64,000 nt of DNA. Origin: an uncultured Dysosmobacter sp. GTDB lineage: Bacteria; Bacillota; Clostridia; Oscillospirales; Oscillospiraceae. Shown in pieces: positions 63,995 through 64,000 of this stretch; position 1 is the first letter of the stretch, and each line of letters opens with the position of its first letter. Under the pieces are notes generated by a model. It saw nothing but the letters and a program-made list of their open reading frames with translations. It ran no database searches and was not told the origin of the DNA. Position numbers and translations under genes: made by a program. The stretch is taken from the NCBI GenBank assembly GCA_947625655.1, contig CANQPD010000005.1, positions 1-64,000 on the forward strand. The letters run 5' to 3'.

Positions 63995-64000
63995 CCCTAT

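Overview
The window reads as a Clostridia (Oscillospiraceae-like) chromosome carrying a large mosaic mobile region (about 1-57.6 kb) next to tRNA-fMet and tRNA-Leu genes and housekeeping loci. Taxonomy is inference. From left to right: (1) The 3' end of a group II intron (domain V/VI) at the window edge, beside a decayed conjugative module: truncated Maff2-like and truncated VirD4, an XRE regulator and a small serine recombinase. (2) Accessory genes and a defence island at 5.7-19.4 kb: a putative HEPN protein, a type I R-M operon (hsdM, then hsdS with an unusual C-terminal domain, then hsdR) continuing into a GmrSD-like DUF262/DUF1524 gene and a 198-aa gene, an SLH-domain pseudogene fragment, and a secreted nuclease lipoprotein with its partner. 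(3) A conjugative element backbone at 20.1-57.5 kb, nearly all on the minus strand: VirD4, TOPRIM/DUF3991, MobP-type relaxase, M23 peptidase, VirB4, VirB3/VirB6/VirB2-like proteins, a split C5-cytosine methyltransferase with overlapping subunit genes, a 1862-aa CnaB-repeat adhesin with a dedicated sortase, a CAP protein, SpoVG, a Dam-like methylase, an ArdA-like antirestriction cluster, and an IS110 insertion with a candidate bridge RNA. (4) A chromosomal flank at 57.7-64 kb: tRNA-fMet plus a partial duplicate of its 5' half, tRNA-Leu, a compact small-ORF transcription unit, mnmA, a histidine-kinase-like ATPase, a PIN-like gene, hpf, an S1-domain gene, divIC and yabQ. The strongest leads are the out-of-frame overlap in the split methyltransferase, the IS110 ncRNA candidate, the fused HsdS/GmrSD R-M operon, the tailless LPXTG adhesin with its sortase, the GC-rich repeat and hairpin cluster upstream of the relaxase, and the partial tRNA-fMet duplication.
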